This document shows, piece after piece, positions 1 through 8,192 of a stretch of DNA of 64,000 bases; position 1 is the stretch's first letter; every line of letters starts with the position of its first letter. A program made the translations under genes and the position numbers. The notes under the pieces were generated by a model. That model did not search any database. It saw nothing but the letters and a program-made list of their open reading frames with translations, and was not told the origin of the DNA. This DNA is from an uncultured Bryobacterales bacterium (GTDB lineage: Bacteria; Acidobacteriota; Terriglobia; Bryobacterales; UBA6623). The stretch is from assembly GCA_951813605.1 (NCBI GenBank), contig OX638379.1:248001-312000 (forward strand). Reading direction: 5' to 3'.

Positions 1-302
1 ATTGAAAACGGACTCACTGCTGCGACTCGCTCAGGCTCGATGACTGCGAACAGCAAGCCGTCGACCGTGATTGAGTTCGAGACGATCCGAGCGGGCGGGG
101 CAGGGATCGTCACGACCTTGCCGAAATCGTCAGTTACGGTTCGTGGGAAGGGATCATCAGACCCGGCGGTCAGGACCGGATTCCGGCGGCCGGTTCCTTC
201 GAGCGCCAGGCGCCCGCCCGCGTCACCGATGAATTGAATCAAAATGGCGGCTGCCATGAATGAAAGCGCCAGCGCTGCCGCGAAATGCCAGACCCCTCTC
301 AT
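1..302 (-). CDS. btuF: Cobalamin/iron-siderophore-type ABC transporter substrate-binding protein, BtuF-like (3' part cut by window edge)
   Basis: The gene starts with ATG at 302 (minus strand), preceded by a GGAAGG ribosome site, and runs off the window after about 100 codons. The N-terminus has a hydrophobic signal segment (about residues 5-24). Near residues 55-75 comes the typical opening of the periplasmic-binding-protein fold used by BtuF/FhuD-type receptors (a TVTDDFGK-like strand, then 'PARIVS' and 'PERVAAVSP'). The family captures a corrinoid or siderophore in the periplasm and hands it to a BtuC/BtuD permease. It lies 17 bp downstream of the TonB receptor that is preceded by a cobalamin riboswitch, so cobalamin is the likely ligand. 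Function is family-level knowledge plus context; the C-terminal lobe is not visible. Confidence 0.75.
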   Translation of the reverse strand, partial: MRGVWHFAAALALSFMAAAILIQFIGDAGGRLALEGTGRRNPVLTAGSDDPFPRTVTDDFGKVVTIPAPPARIVSNSITVDGLLFAVIEPERVAAVSPFS

Positions 303-319
303 CTGCCTTCCCGCCGTGA

Positions 320-2860
320 CTAGAAGCTGTAACGGATCCCACCGATCACCCAGAGCCCCGGCGTACCGAACCCGTCCTCGTAGTATTCGGCATTGAACAC
401 GTTCTCAGCCTTTCCGTAGAACTCTAGCCGCTTCGTGTCGAGGAGCGGAAGCTCGTATCGGAATACGAGATCAGCCTTGACCGGGCCGTCGAACACTAGC
501 TTGCGCCCCAAGGCACCCCACGGCGAGAGGATGTAGTCGCTCACCGCAAACACGTCGAAGGTCAGATTGAATCGCTTGCGGATCCACTGGGTGGCTGTCA
601 TCGAAAAGACACGTTCCGACACGCCAGGCACTTGGTGGTATTCCGACCCAATCGTCGGAGTGCGCGAATCGGCATTCGTGAATGCGAACGAGCTGCGCAG
701 GCTCGTGGTCGACGTGGGCGCGATGTGCGAGCTCACTTCAAAGCCGCGCGCGATCCCTCCCCTGCCGTTGCGGTACCCGCCGTAGCGGCCGAAGATGTCG
801 TTGGCAGGGAAGTTGGCGAAGTCGAAAAGCACCGTTTCCTGGAGGTTGGTGTAGAAAAAAGTTGCACTGGCACGAACTCGCGCGCCGAACAGCCACTGGT
901 CAATTCCAGCGTCCATCGCGACAGATCGCTCCGGAGCGAGGCCGGGGTCTCCCCAATAGCTGAAGCCGCCCGAGTACGAGGAAAAGGAACCGCCAAATCG
1001 CTCGTACAGAGAGGGAGCACGGAATGCGTTGCCTGCATGGGCCCTGATCTTTGTCTGGCTCTGTCTCAGGAAATAGGCCACGGCAATGTCACCGGTGTAG
1101 GAATTGCCCAGGCCAGCGGTCTCCGTCTGGGTATAGGGGCTGGTTGCTCCCGAAAACGTCGGGACACCGAGTTTGAAGAACTGCGCGCGCCCCGACAGCG
1201 AGACATGCAGGTTCGCGTCAAGCAGTCGGATCTGATTCTGACCAAAGACCGCGTGGCTGGCCTGATCGAGGGTGACTCGGCTGGTTAAGGGGGCAGGACT
1301 CTCATCAGTGTTGAGGTTCTCGTACTGTTCGGCGTCGAATTCATATCCCAGGCTGACGAGGTTGCTCGCGTTCGCACGGCGATCGGTTCGCGCCAGAAGC
1401 GAATGGGTTTGCCCGTCGAATCTGCTGTCGTTGCTTGTGACCGGGTCGTAGAGGCCGGGACCGGCAGGACCGTCTTGGGTGGATCGATTGGTATCGACGT
1501 GCTGATACGCCAGCCGATAGGAACTCTCTGGTGCCAGCTGGTGATGCAGGAACACCGCAGTTGCGAGGTAGGAGGACACTTTGCGGTTGTCCGGGTCGAT
1601 CTGCGAGGGGATGAATGTCGCGCTGCCCGCCGCAAACGGCATGCGCTGTTCGAACAGCTCTAGCTGAGCTTCGGGTAGCGCGCGTGCAAGAACATCGCCC
1701 GAGGCAGCGAAATTGGCGGTGATCGCTTGGGTGAACGCGGGGCTCTCTGCGAGTCCCAGAAAGGCGTCAGCCCCCCAGGCCCGCCCGCTCATCGAGAGTT
1801 TCGGGGTGAAATTATACTTGGCAAAGCCTCGCACTGTGGTGTTGCGGTAGGGACTTGCTCCCCGGTGGCCTCGGGTCACATTCAGATGCGAGCCGCCCCA
1901 GGTATAGACGAAGCGGTCATTGTCGAGACCGCCGCCCATGCGCGCCACGCCCCGAAGCATTCCGAGCCCGCCGCCCTCGCCGCGCAACTCGCCGTGCATT
2001 CGCCCGCCGCCTTGCTGCGTGCTGATGTTCATTAGTCCCCCGATAGCGTGCGATCCGTAGAGAGAAGATCCGGAGCCACGAAGGAACTCGACCCGTTCCG
2101 TGTCGACAAGATTCATGTCCGAGTAGAAGGCGGTTGCGTCGCCTTGAACACTAGCGGCATCCCGGAAACGCAGCCCGTCGATGAGCACGGCTGTGTCGTG
2201 GTTCCGAAGGCCCCGAGTCTGGATTGAGGTAAGACTGCCCGGCCCCCGCAATTGCTGAACACGCACACCGGGAATGATGCGAATCGCCTCCGACAGCGCG
2301 AACTCGTTGCGCAAGGTGACCTGTTCGGAGTCGACCACATCGAGCGCCTTCGCGATTTCCTGCAGGGTCAGGGGAGTGCTCGACGAGGTCACGACGATCT
2401 CGATGTTGCCGCCGGACACAGCGAGGGGAAGATCGATGGCTTCGTCGCCTCGGACCTCGATCTGGCGGGATCCGACCAGAGCCGCCTCCGAGGCATCGCC
2501 CTCGATGAGATAGTCTCCCTCGGGAATATTGAGAAAGGCATAGGAGCCGTCCGCGCCACTGCGGGTCTTCCGCAGTTCGCCGTTGTTGCGCTCGAACAGA
2601 CGCAACCACGCATCCGCTACCGCGTCGCCCCCCGGATCGAAAACCAAGCCCCTAAGGCTTGCACCCTCGAGACGGCCGCCCTGTTGGACGGCCAAGAGGG
2701 ACAATGCGATCAGCGCCGTCAGCAAGCGTGCTTTCGGCCCCGATCTGCTCTCGGCAGTGCTGTGGACTGCCTGTGCTAGATCAAATCGTCTTGATGCGCT
2801 GGTAACGCGGCGCTCGCCGGTCCTGCTGCCGGCACCGCGCGGGGTTAAATTCCTTGTCAT
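320..2860 (-). CDS. btuB: TonB-dependent vitamin B12 receptor, BtuB-like, with N-terminal carboxypeptidase-regulatory domain
   Basis: An outer-membrane receptor of 846 residues. I chose ATG at 2860 because a perfect AGGAGG sits just upstream; the frame stays open further upstream but runs into the riboswitch. Visible order: export signal with a hydrophobic core at about 45-58; a carboxypeptidase-regulatory-like beta-sandwich at about 67-125; a TonB-box-like stretch at 153-161; a plug domain at about 160-285 with 'LIDGLRF' and 'RVEFLRGSGSSLYGS'; then the 22-strand barrel, ending in phenylalanine as the BAM signal requires. The family imports corrinoids using TonB energy. A cobalamin riboswitch lies directly upstream and a BtuF-like gene follows after 17 bp, so the three form one B12-repressed unit. 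The extra N-terminal domain is unlike E. coli BtuB but common in Acidobacteriota and Bacteroidota receptors. Confidence 0.9.
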   Translation of the reverse strand: MTRNLTPRGAGSRTGERRVTSASRRFDLAQAVHSTAESRSGPKARLLTALIALSLLAVQQGGRLEGASLRGLVFDPGGDAVADAWLRLFERNNGELRKTRSGADGSYAFLNIPEGDYLIEGDASEAALVGSRQIEVRGDEAIDLPLAVSGGNIEIVVTSSSTPLTLQEIAKALDVVDSEQVTLRNEFALSEAIRIIPGVRVQQLRGPGSLTSIQTRGLRNHDTAVLIDGLRFRDAASVQGDATAFYSDMNLVDTERVEFLRGSGSSLYGSHAIGGLMNISTQQGGGRMHGELRGEGGGLGMLRGVARMGGGLDNDRFVYTWGGSHLNVTRGHRGASPYRNTTVRGFAKYNFTPKLSMSGRAWGADAFLGLAESPAFTQAITANFAASGDVLARALPEAQLELFEQRMPFAAGSATFIPSQIDPDNRKVSSYLATAVFLHHQLAPESSYRLAYQHVDTNRSTQDGPAGPGLYDPVTSNDSRFDGQTHSLLARTDRRANASNLVSLGYEFDAEQYENLNTDESPAPLTSRVTLDQASHAVFGQNQIRLLDANLHVSLSGRAQFFKLGVPTFSGATSPYTQTETAGLGNSYTGDIAVAYFLRQSQTKIRAHAGNAFRAPSLYERFGGSFSSYSGGFSYWGDPGLAPERSVAMDAGIDQWLFGARVRASATFFYTNLQETVLFDFANFPANDIFGRYGGYRNGRGGIARGFEVSSHIAPTSTTSLRSSFAFTNADSRTPTIGSEYHQVPGVSERVFSMTATQWIRKRFNLTFDVFAVSDYILSPWGALGRKLVFDGPVKADLVFRYELPLLDTKRLEFYGKAENVFNAEYYEDGFGTPGLWVIGGIRYSF

Positions 2861-3099
2861 GCTGCCTCCTCGCCCGTCTTCGCGGACGCCAAAACACGGC
2901 GTATCCCCCGGGGCGACCCGCCTTCGCGGATCGATCCCACGGCCAAGATTCGAGTGAGGCTCGCCGGGAAAATCTACTAGAGGCCGACGCGATACCAGCA
3001 GAGTCCGCTTGCAACGCAGAATGCGCTTCGAAAGCGGCCGCCGGCCCAAGTAACGTGAATTCCAGATCGCCCATCCGTCCCTCGCGGAAGATTGCGCTT

Positions 3100-3292
3100 T
3101 TTGCGCTCTGAGGAAGGTCTCCTGACTCCCGACTTCAGACAAGGCATGCTTGTCAGCGCCGAACCTACCTTCCCAGGGCTCTCGCCCCAGTGGTATCTAG
3201 GAACAGCTCGTCGTTCACAGTGGCGGGACCGTGCCGGATTTGCACCGGACTTCCCTTTGAAGCCCTTGCGGGCTCCCCAGAACTCTCTGATG
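3100..3292 (-). promoter_or_regulatory. Cobalamin (AdoCbl-type) riboswitch upstream of btuB
   Basis: Read on the minus strand, the region carries the conserved core of the cobalamin riboswitch in the right order. First comes a GGGAAGTCCGGTGCAAATCC-type segment (about 3258 to 3239), then the B12 box with CCCGCCACTGT (around 3217-3227), and near the 3' end AGTCAGGAGACCTTCC (about 3127-3112). The btuB start lies about 250 nt downstream, leaving room for an expression platform that I did not resolve. The element is known to shut down expression when adenosylcobalamin is plentiful. Exact ends are estimated. Confidence 0.92.
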
Positions 3293-3558
3293 CTAGCACA
3301 GCCCCGTTCGACCACTGGAACATTGCTCCCCTCGAGACTGAATCGATGCGACGAACCCTGGCGTGGGCTGGGATCATCGTCCTGTGCTTCCAAGGTGCCC
3401 GCCTAACGCCCTTTGGGCAGTTGTTGAAGCCGTGTCTCCGCAGGCTTGACGGGCCTGAGCTCCCGTTGACCGCGGGTGTTTTTCGGTTGCCACTTCGGGA
3501 CCCCGAGCAACGGTTCCGTGCCGGGGTTGTCGTGACGCTAGGATCAAGGTCCTTGGTT

Positions 3559-4710
3559 ATGACGGAATCGCTTCCCTCTCGGGCGTCCGAAATTCTGCAA
3601 GCGAGCGACTTCTTCGTCGCCCGCCGGCTCGGCCGATTCATTCTCGTCGAGTTGCTCGGGCCCCACCGGGTCTTGAGCACATCGGCTCACCGTGGCGGAG
3701 AGCGGGAGGACTTGCGCCATCTGGCGAACCATCAGAGTTGCGAAGCAAACGGAGACACTACGCGCTCAACACACATCTCGGACATAGGGCTCTTGGCCTA
3801 TCACCGCGAAGTCTGCGCCGAGATGGGTGTTGCCCCGGACAGGACTGCCGTAATGGGCACCGCGGCCAACATGGCCTATGCCTGCCACCGCCGAGCCGAA
3901 TTCGGCGACCTGTGCGCAGATGCCATCGTCACCGCAGGCGTGTCGGGTAACTCGGCTCGAGCGGGGGACCCCGCCCAGTGGAACGAGACCGACGATGGCT
4001 GGGAGCGCGTCCCCCCCTACGCTGGCACGATCAACATAATGCTCTTGCTCAACTGCCCGGTCACGCCCGCGGCCCTTGCCCGCGCTGTCGTCACGATGAC
4101 CGAAGCCAAATCTTCCGCGCTAGCCGAACTTGCGGTACCGAGCCTGTACTCGGCGACGATTGCAACGGGCACCGGCACCGATCAGTTCTGCTTGGCGGCT
4201 CCCCTCGACCCGGCGTCCAAACAGAAGGAGGCAACCGGCCCTCACGCCAAGCTCGGAGAGATCATCGGCGTCTGCGTGAGGGACGCGGTCAGGGAGGCTC
4301 TGCGATGGCAAAACGGGTTGGAGCCGTCATATACTCGCGGGCTCGTCCATGCCCTCGGGCGCTTCGGGCTGACCGAGGGGCGCGCTATGAAGTCCCTAGC
4401 GAGATTGCTTCCCGCGGAGCAATACGCTCTGCTTGACAGCAACCAGCGAGCCGTCTTCTTCGATCCCGGCGTCGGTGCGGCCGCGTATGCGTTGGCAGCC
4501 GTGCTGGATCGCGTCGCATTCGGCACCATACCGGAGGGCCTGGCACGCGACACGCTGAGGCAGCAGGCCACGTGCCTTGCCTGCGCGCTGGCCTCGCGTC
4601 CGCAAGACTGGGTGACGATTTATCAGCAGCTCGCCGAGCAGCCTCATGATGACCCCGTCGACCTTGCCTTGCTGGCGATCGCACTGGGCTGGAAATCCAA
4701 ATGGACTTGA
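3559..4710 (+). CDS. cbiZ: Adenosylcobinamide amidohydrolase CbiZ with an unassigned C-terminal extension
   Basis: CbiZ removes the nucleotide loop of unusual corrinoids to give adenosylcobyric acid, which CbiB then re-uses. The family signature is clear: 'RVLSTSAHRGG', 'NHQSC', 'VTAGVSGNSARAGDP', a TEAKSSAL helix and 'ATGTGTDQFCLA', then 'HAKLGEIIG'. These cover roughly the first 260 of 383 residues. The remaining 125 or so residues form an extension that I do not recognise; usual CbiZ proteins are about 220-240 aa. The frame is open from 3190 with an ATG at 3346, but homology begins just after ATG 3559, which has a modest AAGG upstream, so 3559 is preferred. It overlaps cbiB by 10 bp (translational coupling) and diverges from the riboswitch-controlled btuB. 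Confidence 0.85.
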   Translation: MTESLPSRASEILQASDFFVARRLGRFILVELLGPHRVLSTSAHRGGEREDLRHLANHQSCEANGDTTRSTHISDIGLLAYHREVCAEMGVAPDRTAVMGTAANMAYACHRRAEFGDLCADAIVTAGVSGNSARAGDPAQWNETDDGWERVPPYAGTINIMLLLNCPVTPAALARAVVTMTEAKSSALAELAVPSLYSATIATGTGTDQFCLAAPLDPASKQKEATGPHAKLGEIIGVCVRDAVREALRWQNGLEPSYTRGLVHALGRFGLTEGRAMKSLARLLPAEQYALLDSNQRAVFFDPGVGAAAYALAAVLDRVAFGTIPEGLARDTLRQQATCLACALASRPQDWVTIYQQLAEQPHDDPVDLALLAIALGWKSKWT

Positions 4711-5675
4711 GCGCACTGCTGCCCCGACCCGAATTGTTGGTTGCAGCGGTAGCATTAGACGCCTTGCTGGGAGATCCCGTCTATGGCTGGCACCCAATTC
4801 GGCTGCTAGGGCGATCCATCAGCTGGATCGAGGCTGCGCTTAGGAAGGCCGGAGCCGACGGCCGCGTCGGCGGATGCATCCTCTTCATCGCAGTAGCGGC
4901 CGCATGGGGCTCAGGGACATCGGTCTTGGTTGTCTCCTTGGGGCATTTCCATCCTCGGCTGGGGGCGGCGATGCACTTCTTCTTGCTCTACAGCTTGATC
5001 GCCCTAGGCGACCTGCTGAAGCACGGAAATGCCGTGAATGCGGCGGCAAGCAACGATGACCTTCTCGCGGCTCGAGTTGCCGTCGGCGATCTTGTCGGTC
5101 GAGACACCGACAGGATGGACGCTGCCGCCTGCCGACGCGCTGCGATCGAGAGCTTGGCCGAAAACCTAGTCGATGGCTTCGTCTCCCCTGTGTTCTGGTA
5201 TGCGGTGGCGGGCCTTCCAGGGCTCTTGGTTTTCAAGGTCGTCAGCACGATGGATTCGATGGTTGGCTACAAGACCGAACGCTACCTCCGGTTTGGCTGG
5301 TGCGGTGCTCGCCTCGACGACCTGCTAAACCTTGTCCCGGCTAGGTTGTCGTGGTTCCTGATCGCTAGCGCGGCGATGCTCGTTCCGGGGTGTTCGGGCC
5401 GAAAAGCGGCGAGCGTCGGCTGGCAGCAGCACGAAGACGTGCCAGGGCCGAACGCTGGTTGGAGCGAAGCAGCAATGGCGGGCGCGATCCAGCGTCGAAT
5501 GGCCGGGCCGATCTGGGCCGGTGGCGTGATGGTGACCGATTCGTGGCTTGGTGCACCGAGCGATGCCGAGGCCGGTACAGAAGCGGATTACCGTCGCGCC
5601 ACCCTCATCGTTGGAAATACGGCGGGGATATTCGTCTTGGTGGCGCTGGGCCATCTGATGCTGGTTCTTGCCTAG
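4701..5675 (+). CDS. cbiB: Adenosylcobinamide-phosphate synthase CbiB/CobD
   Basis: An inner-membrane enzyme of 324 residues that couples adenosylcobyric acid to an aminopropanol (phosphate) side chain, giving adenosylcobinamide (phosphate). Family hallmarks are present: 'LDALLGDPVYGWHPIRLLG' at about 14-32, 'AAIESLAENLVDGFVSPVFW' near 150, 'STMDSMVGYKTERY' near 190 and 'LDDLLNLVPARLS' near 210, with several hydrophobic membrane segments. Length matches the family. The ATG overlaps the last codons of cbiZ, and product flow fits: CbiZ makes cobyric acid, CbiB consumes it. CobU, CobT and CobS do not follow, so the later nucleotide-loop steps must be encoded elsewhere. Confidence 0.94.
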   Translation: MDLSALLPRPELLVAAVALDALLGDPVYGWHPIRLLGRSISWIEAALRKAGADGRVGGCILFIAVAAAWGSGTSVLVVSLGHFHPRLGAAMHFFLLYSLIALGDLLKHGNAVNAAASNDDLLAARVAVGDLVGRDTDRMDAAACRRAAIESLAENLVDGFVSPVFWYAVAGLPGLLVFKVVSTMDSMVGYKTERYLRFGWCGARLDDLLNLVPARLSWFLIASAAMLVPGCSGRKAASVGWQQHEDVPGPNAGWSEAAMAGAIQRRMAGPIWAGGVMVTDSWLGAPSDAEAGTEADYRRATLIVGNTAGIFVLVALGHLMLVLA

Positions 5676-6108
5676 TCGAAAGCAAGGCCACCGCGGTCCA
5701 TGGTTGGTCCCGTAGCAAAGTGTCCAAGCGGGCTAGCTACTAGAAATGCTGAGTCGCGTGTGCCAACGCACGACGAGTCCGAGGCCACGGTCTTTGAGAC
5801 CTTTAGGTGTCGAAGGAGACTCTTGCAGCAAAGACTGCGACGGTGCACGCCAGTGATGCCCGCCCACCCTGAAAACGTGAATAGGCGTGGTGGACGGGCG
5901 GTACGGTTGTCGCACGGCCTGGCATCAACTCTTGAAGGATCCGGCACTTGCCGCTCCCCTCGCTCGAATGGTTCACGCGACTCTGGCAGCCGCGACAGGT
6001 CGACAGGTACGCCAATTGCCACGCTCTCGCGATTGATATGCTGTCTCACGTGTTCCTAGGCCTCGTCGCGCGGCCACAGGCCGCCGGCGACCCCTGGTCA
6101 ACGTTGAC
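5676..6108. other. Intergenic region without a recognisable gene
   Basis: The 433 bp between cbiB and the lipocalin-like gene contain only short frames without coding character on either strand. A stretch near 5710-5800 loosely resembles a class II tRNA, but no acceptor stem or anticodon loop can be built. I see no clear terminator or promoter. Confidence 0.5.
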
Positions 6109-7101
6109 ATGACGCGGAAAAGGTCACTTTCCGTCATCGCCAAGGGAATCCTTGTTCTGACGTTGGTGCTGGTCGCCTGCGCTCCAACGACCCATCAGAC
6201 GCCAGATGCGGCGACAAACGACCTCGATAGCGCGAGCTCGAACGATCAATTCTCTGGTGCTTGGTCGCTCGCACGGATCGAGCGGCGCGCCGCCGATGGC
6301 GAGTTGTTGTCTCCGCCGATCGAAGACCGGCTCGGCTACATCATTTACGACGCCTCGGGGTACATGGGCGTGACGCTCATGCGACCTGGTCGCCAGCGTT
6401 ATTCGGAGGGCGGCCCGACTGCCGAGGAGGCACTCGCCCAAATGGGAACGTACACTTCGTACTTCGGTCCATTCACCGTCAACGAAGGAGAAGGGTATGT
6501 GACCCATCACCTTGAGGGAAGCCTCGACCCACGCGGGACCGGCTCCGACTACAAGCGCTTCTACGCATTCGGCGAGAACACCCTGACGCTCCAGCCCCCG
6601 GCGAGGGCAGACGGCTCGAAGACCTTCCTCACATGGGAACGGCTTCCCGACTTGCCCGACTCCAGCTTGACCCAAACGCACCGGAGCCTTTTCGGGGTCT
6701 TCCGCATCGAGTCGGTGACGCGCGAGACGACGGAAAGCGAGCCAGTGCCAGTAGATCAATACGAAACGGCTTACATTCTGTACGCACCTTCCGGGCACAT
6801 GTCAGTGCATCTCATGCGGCCGGGCCGAGAGCCGTATGCCGGCGACCGGCCAACAGCGGAGGAGGCCCTGCTGGCCACTCAGACATACGGAAGCTACTTC
6901 GGTCCGTTTTCGGTCCACGAAAACGACGGTTATCTCGTCCATCATCGTGTTGGCAGCGAGAATCCGGGTGGCAGCGGGACCGATGCACGGCGATATTACG
7001 AGCTGACGGACACGCATCTCACGCTACGCCCGCCGGTCGGAATCGATAGTCGGGGCCGGCGGGGGCAGACCGCGCTTCGCTGGGCTCGTATCAGCGACTG
7101 A
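6109..7101 (+). CDS. Lipoprotein with two tandem lipocalin-like domains
   Basis: A 330-residue protein whose N-terminus is a lipoprotein signal with lipobox LVAC (Cys24), so it is probably membrane-anchored. The mature part is an internal duplication. Residues about 46-180 and about 190-329 each follow the same pattern: 'GAW/GVF', an 'IIYDASGYM/ILYAPSGHM' strand, 'LMRPGR', 'PTAEEAL', 'YFGPF', 'GYVTHH/GYLVHH' and 'TLQPP/TLRPP'. This is the pattern of the lipocalin-like family (Pfam Lipocalin_5 type), usually single-domain and without assigned substrate. The duplication is seen directly; ligand binding is family-level expectation only. It stands alone, with a 433-bp gap upstream. Confidence 0.75.
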   Translation: MTRKRSLSVIAKGILVLTLVLVACAPTTHQTPDAATNDLDSASSNDQFSGAWSLARIERRAADGELLSPPIEDRLGYIIYDASGYMGVTLMRPGRQRYSEGGPTAEEALAQMGTYTSYFGPFTVNEGEGYVTHHLEGSLDPRGTGSDYKRFYAFGENTLTLQPPARADGSKTFLTWERLPDLPDSSLTQTHRSLFGVFRIESVTRETTESEPVPVDQYETAYILYAPSGHMSVHLMRPGREPYAGDRPTAEEALLATQTYGSYFGPFSVHENDGYLVHHRVGSENPGGSGTDARRYYELTDTHLTLRPPVGIDSRGRRGQTALRWARISD

Positions 7102-7425
7102 CGTGCGCAGCGTGGTGTGGAATAGCGTTCCCCTGATTGCCAAATCGTTTCGCTCGCCCTGATGGAGACTGCCCCGTTCGCCACGGCGCTAGAGGGGCGA
7201 CTGAGCTATAGGCAATCGAGCGAGCCGTACGAAGTTTCCAATAGGAATGTTCCCTGTCCAGAGTGTCCGAGACGGGTTGCATTTAGGAGGCGCTGCCCTC
7301 TCGTTCCGTGCGGCCTACTCATCTTGGAACTGAGAATTGATGGACTGCAGCGCGTTAGAAACGCTACTCGCTCAGTCGTCCAGCGGTCGCGTTGAGCACC
7401 CGCGGTGCTGCACAATGGTCACTGC
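7102..7425. other. Intergenic region, no gene recognised
   Basis: About 320 bp without a convincing frame. The GTG at 7405 extends the next gene by seven codons but lacks a better ribosome site than the ATG at 7426. No RNA gene was identified. Confidence 0.4.
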
Positions 7426-8136
7426 ATGTTCACTTGGATCTGTCCCAGTTGCGGCGGTGCCGTCGATGTTTCAGAAGATGCTTGCCCTAGTTGCGCGGGG
7501 CAGGGGGGCGAGAATCCCGCTAAGGACTCTTCGGTGGCCGCGGCACCGGCTGCGCCGGTGAATGCTCGGAGCGAACCTACGGCTCCCGCCAAGCCCGCTG
7601 CTCCGGAATCAACCCCTGAGGTAGCTGGTCCCGCGGGCGCTCAGCCCCCGGTTCCCGAAACTGCCCCGACAGCGTTCACGGCGTTCAACCTCCAGGCACG
7701 ACACTATCTGATCTTCGCGGGCGGGCTCGCCGTTGCGATTCTTGGAGCGATATGGCTCTCCGGCGGTTTCTCAGGGCTTCGACTCGAGGCACCCGAGGAA
7801 GTGACAGAGTCACCGGTCGAGACGTTCGCGATCGGCGTGCAGGGCCCGATCGAGGTGTCCGGCATCCGCCCTTACTATGACGAGGAATTCCAAACGCATG
7901 TGCGGGCGTTCGTCGCGAACCATTCCAAGGAAGAGCACTCCGTGGCGCTGCGCGTTCACTTGCGCGTGAAGGAAGCCAGCCGGCGGGCCCCGCCGCTCGC
8001 TACGTTCGAAGTGGTTATCAGCAGTCCCTTGCCGCCCAACGGGGGCCAGGAAGTCGATGTACAGTTGCGAGCGCTGGGCAGCCTGCAGAGCCTCCCGCGC
8101 TGGGAGGAAATGAGGGTGGATCTCGAAGACCTGTAA
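7426..8136 (+). CDS. Zinc-ribbon, single-pass membrane protein of unknown function
   Basis: A 236-residue protein with a distinct build. An N-terminal zinc ribbon has two CPxC knuckles (Cys6/Cys9 and Cys20/Cys23). It is followed by a low-complexity Ala/Pro linker (about 27-85), one transmembrane helix (about 91-113) and a C-terminal beta-rich domain of about 100 residues. That domain contains 'RAFVANHSKEEHSVALRVHLRV' spread over two strands, which resembles extracytoplasmic immunoglobulin-like or FxLYD-type domains. This architecture (cytoplasmic ribbon, helix, outer domain) is common among uncharacterised bacterial proteins. I chose ATG 7426 because it places the cysteine knuckle at the very start. 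No function can be assigned. Confidence 0.7.
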   Translation: MFTWICPSCGGAVDVSEDACPSCAGQGGENPAKDSSVAAAPAAPVNARSEPTAPAKPAAPESTPEVAGPAGAQPPVPETAPTAFTAFNLQARHYLIFAGGLAVAILGAIWLSGGFSGLRLEAPEEVTESPVETFAIGVQGPIEVSGIRPYYDEEFQTHVRAFVANHSKEEHSVALRVHLRVKEASRRAPPLATFEVVISSPLPPNGGQEVDVQLRALGSLQSLPRWEEMRVDLEDL

Positions 8137-8192
8137 GGCTTAGGCGGCCGGTTTCTCGCCGACTTGGGGCGTGTCGCATGCTCGGACTCCCA

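Noticed and set aside
40..237. Plus-strand frame at the window start
   Set aside because: It is opposite the BtuF-like gene, which has a ribosome site, signal peptide and family motif.
3346..3558. N-terminal extension of CbiZ from ATG 3346
   Set aside because: Family similarity starts just after ATG 3559; the extension has no resemblance to CbiZ and begins right beside the riboswitch.
3390..3560. Possible second cobalamin riboswitch on the plus strand before cbiZ
   Set aside because: GCCACTT occurs, but the preceding GGTG-AA-TCC segment and following elements are missing.
5705..5800. tRNA-Ser/Leu-like stretch (GTGTCCAAGCGGG...)
   Set aside because: No acceptor stem pairing, no proper anticodon loop and no T-loop consensus could be built.
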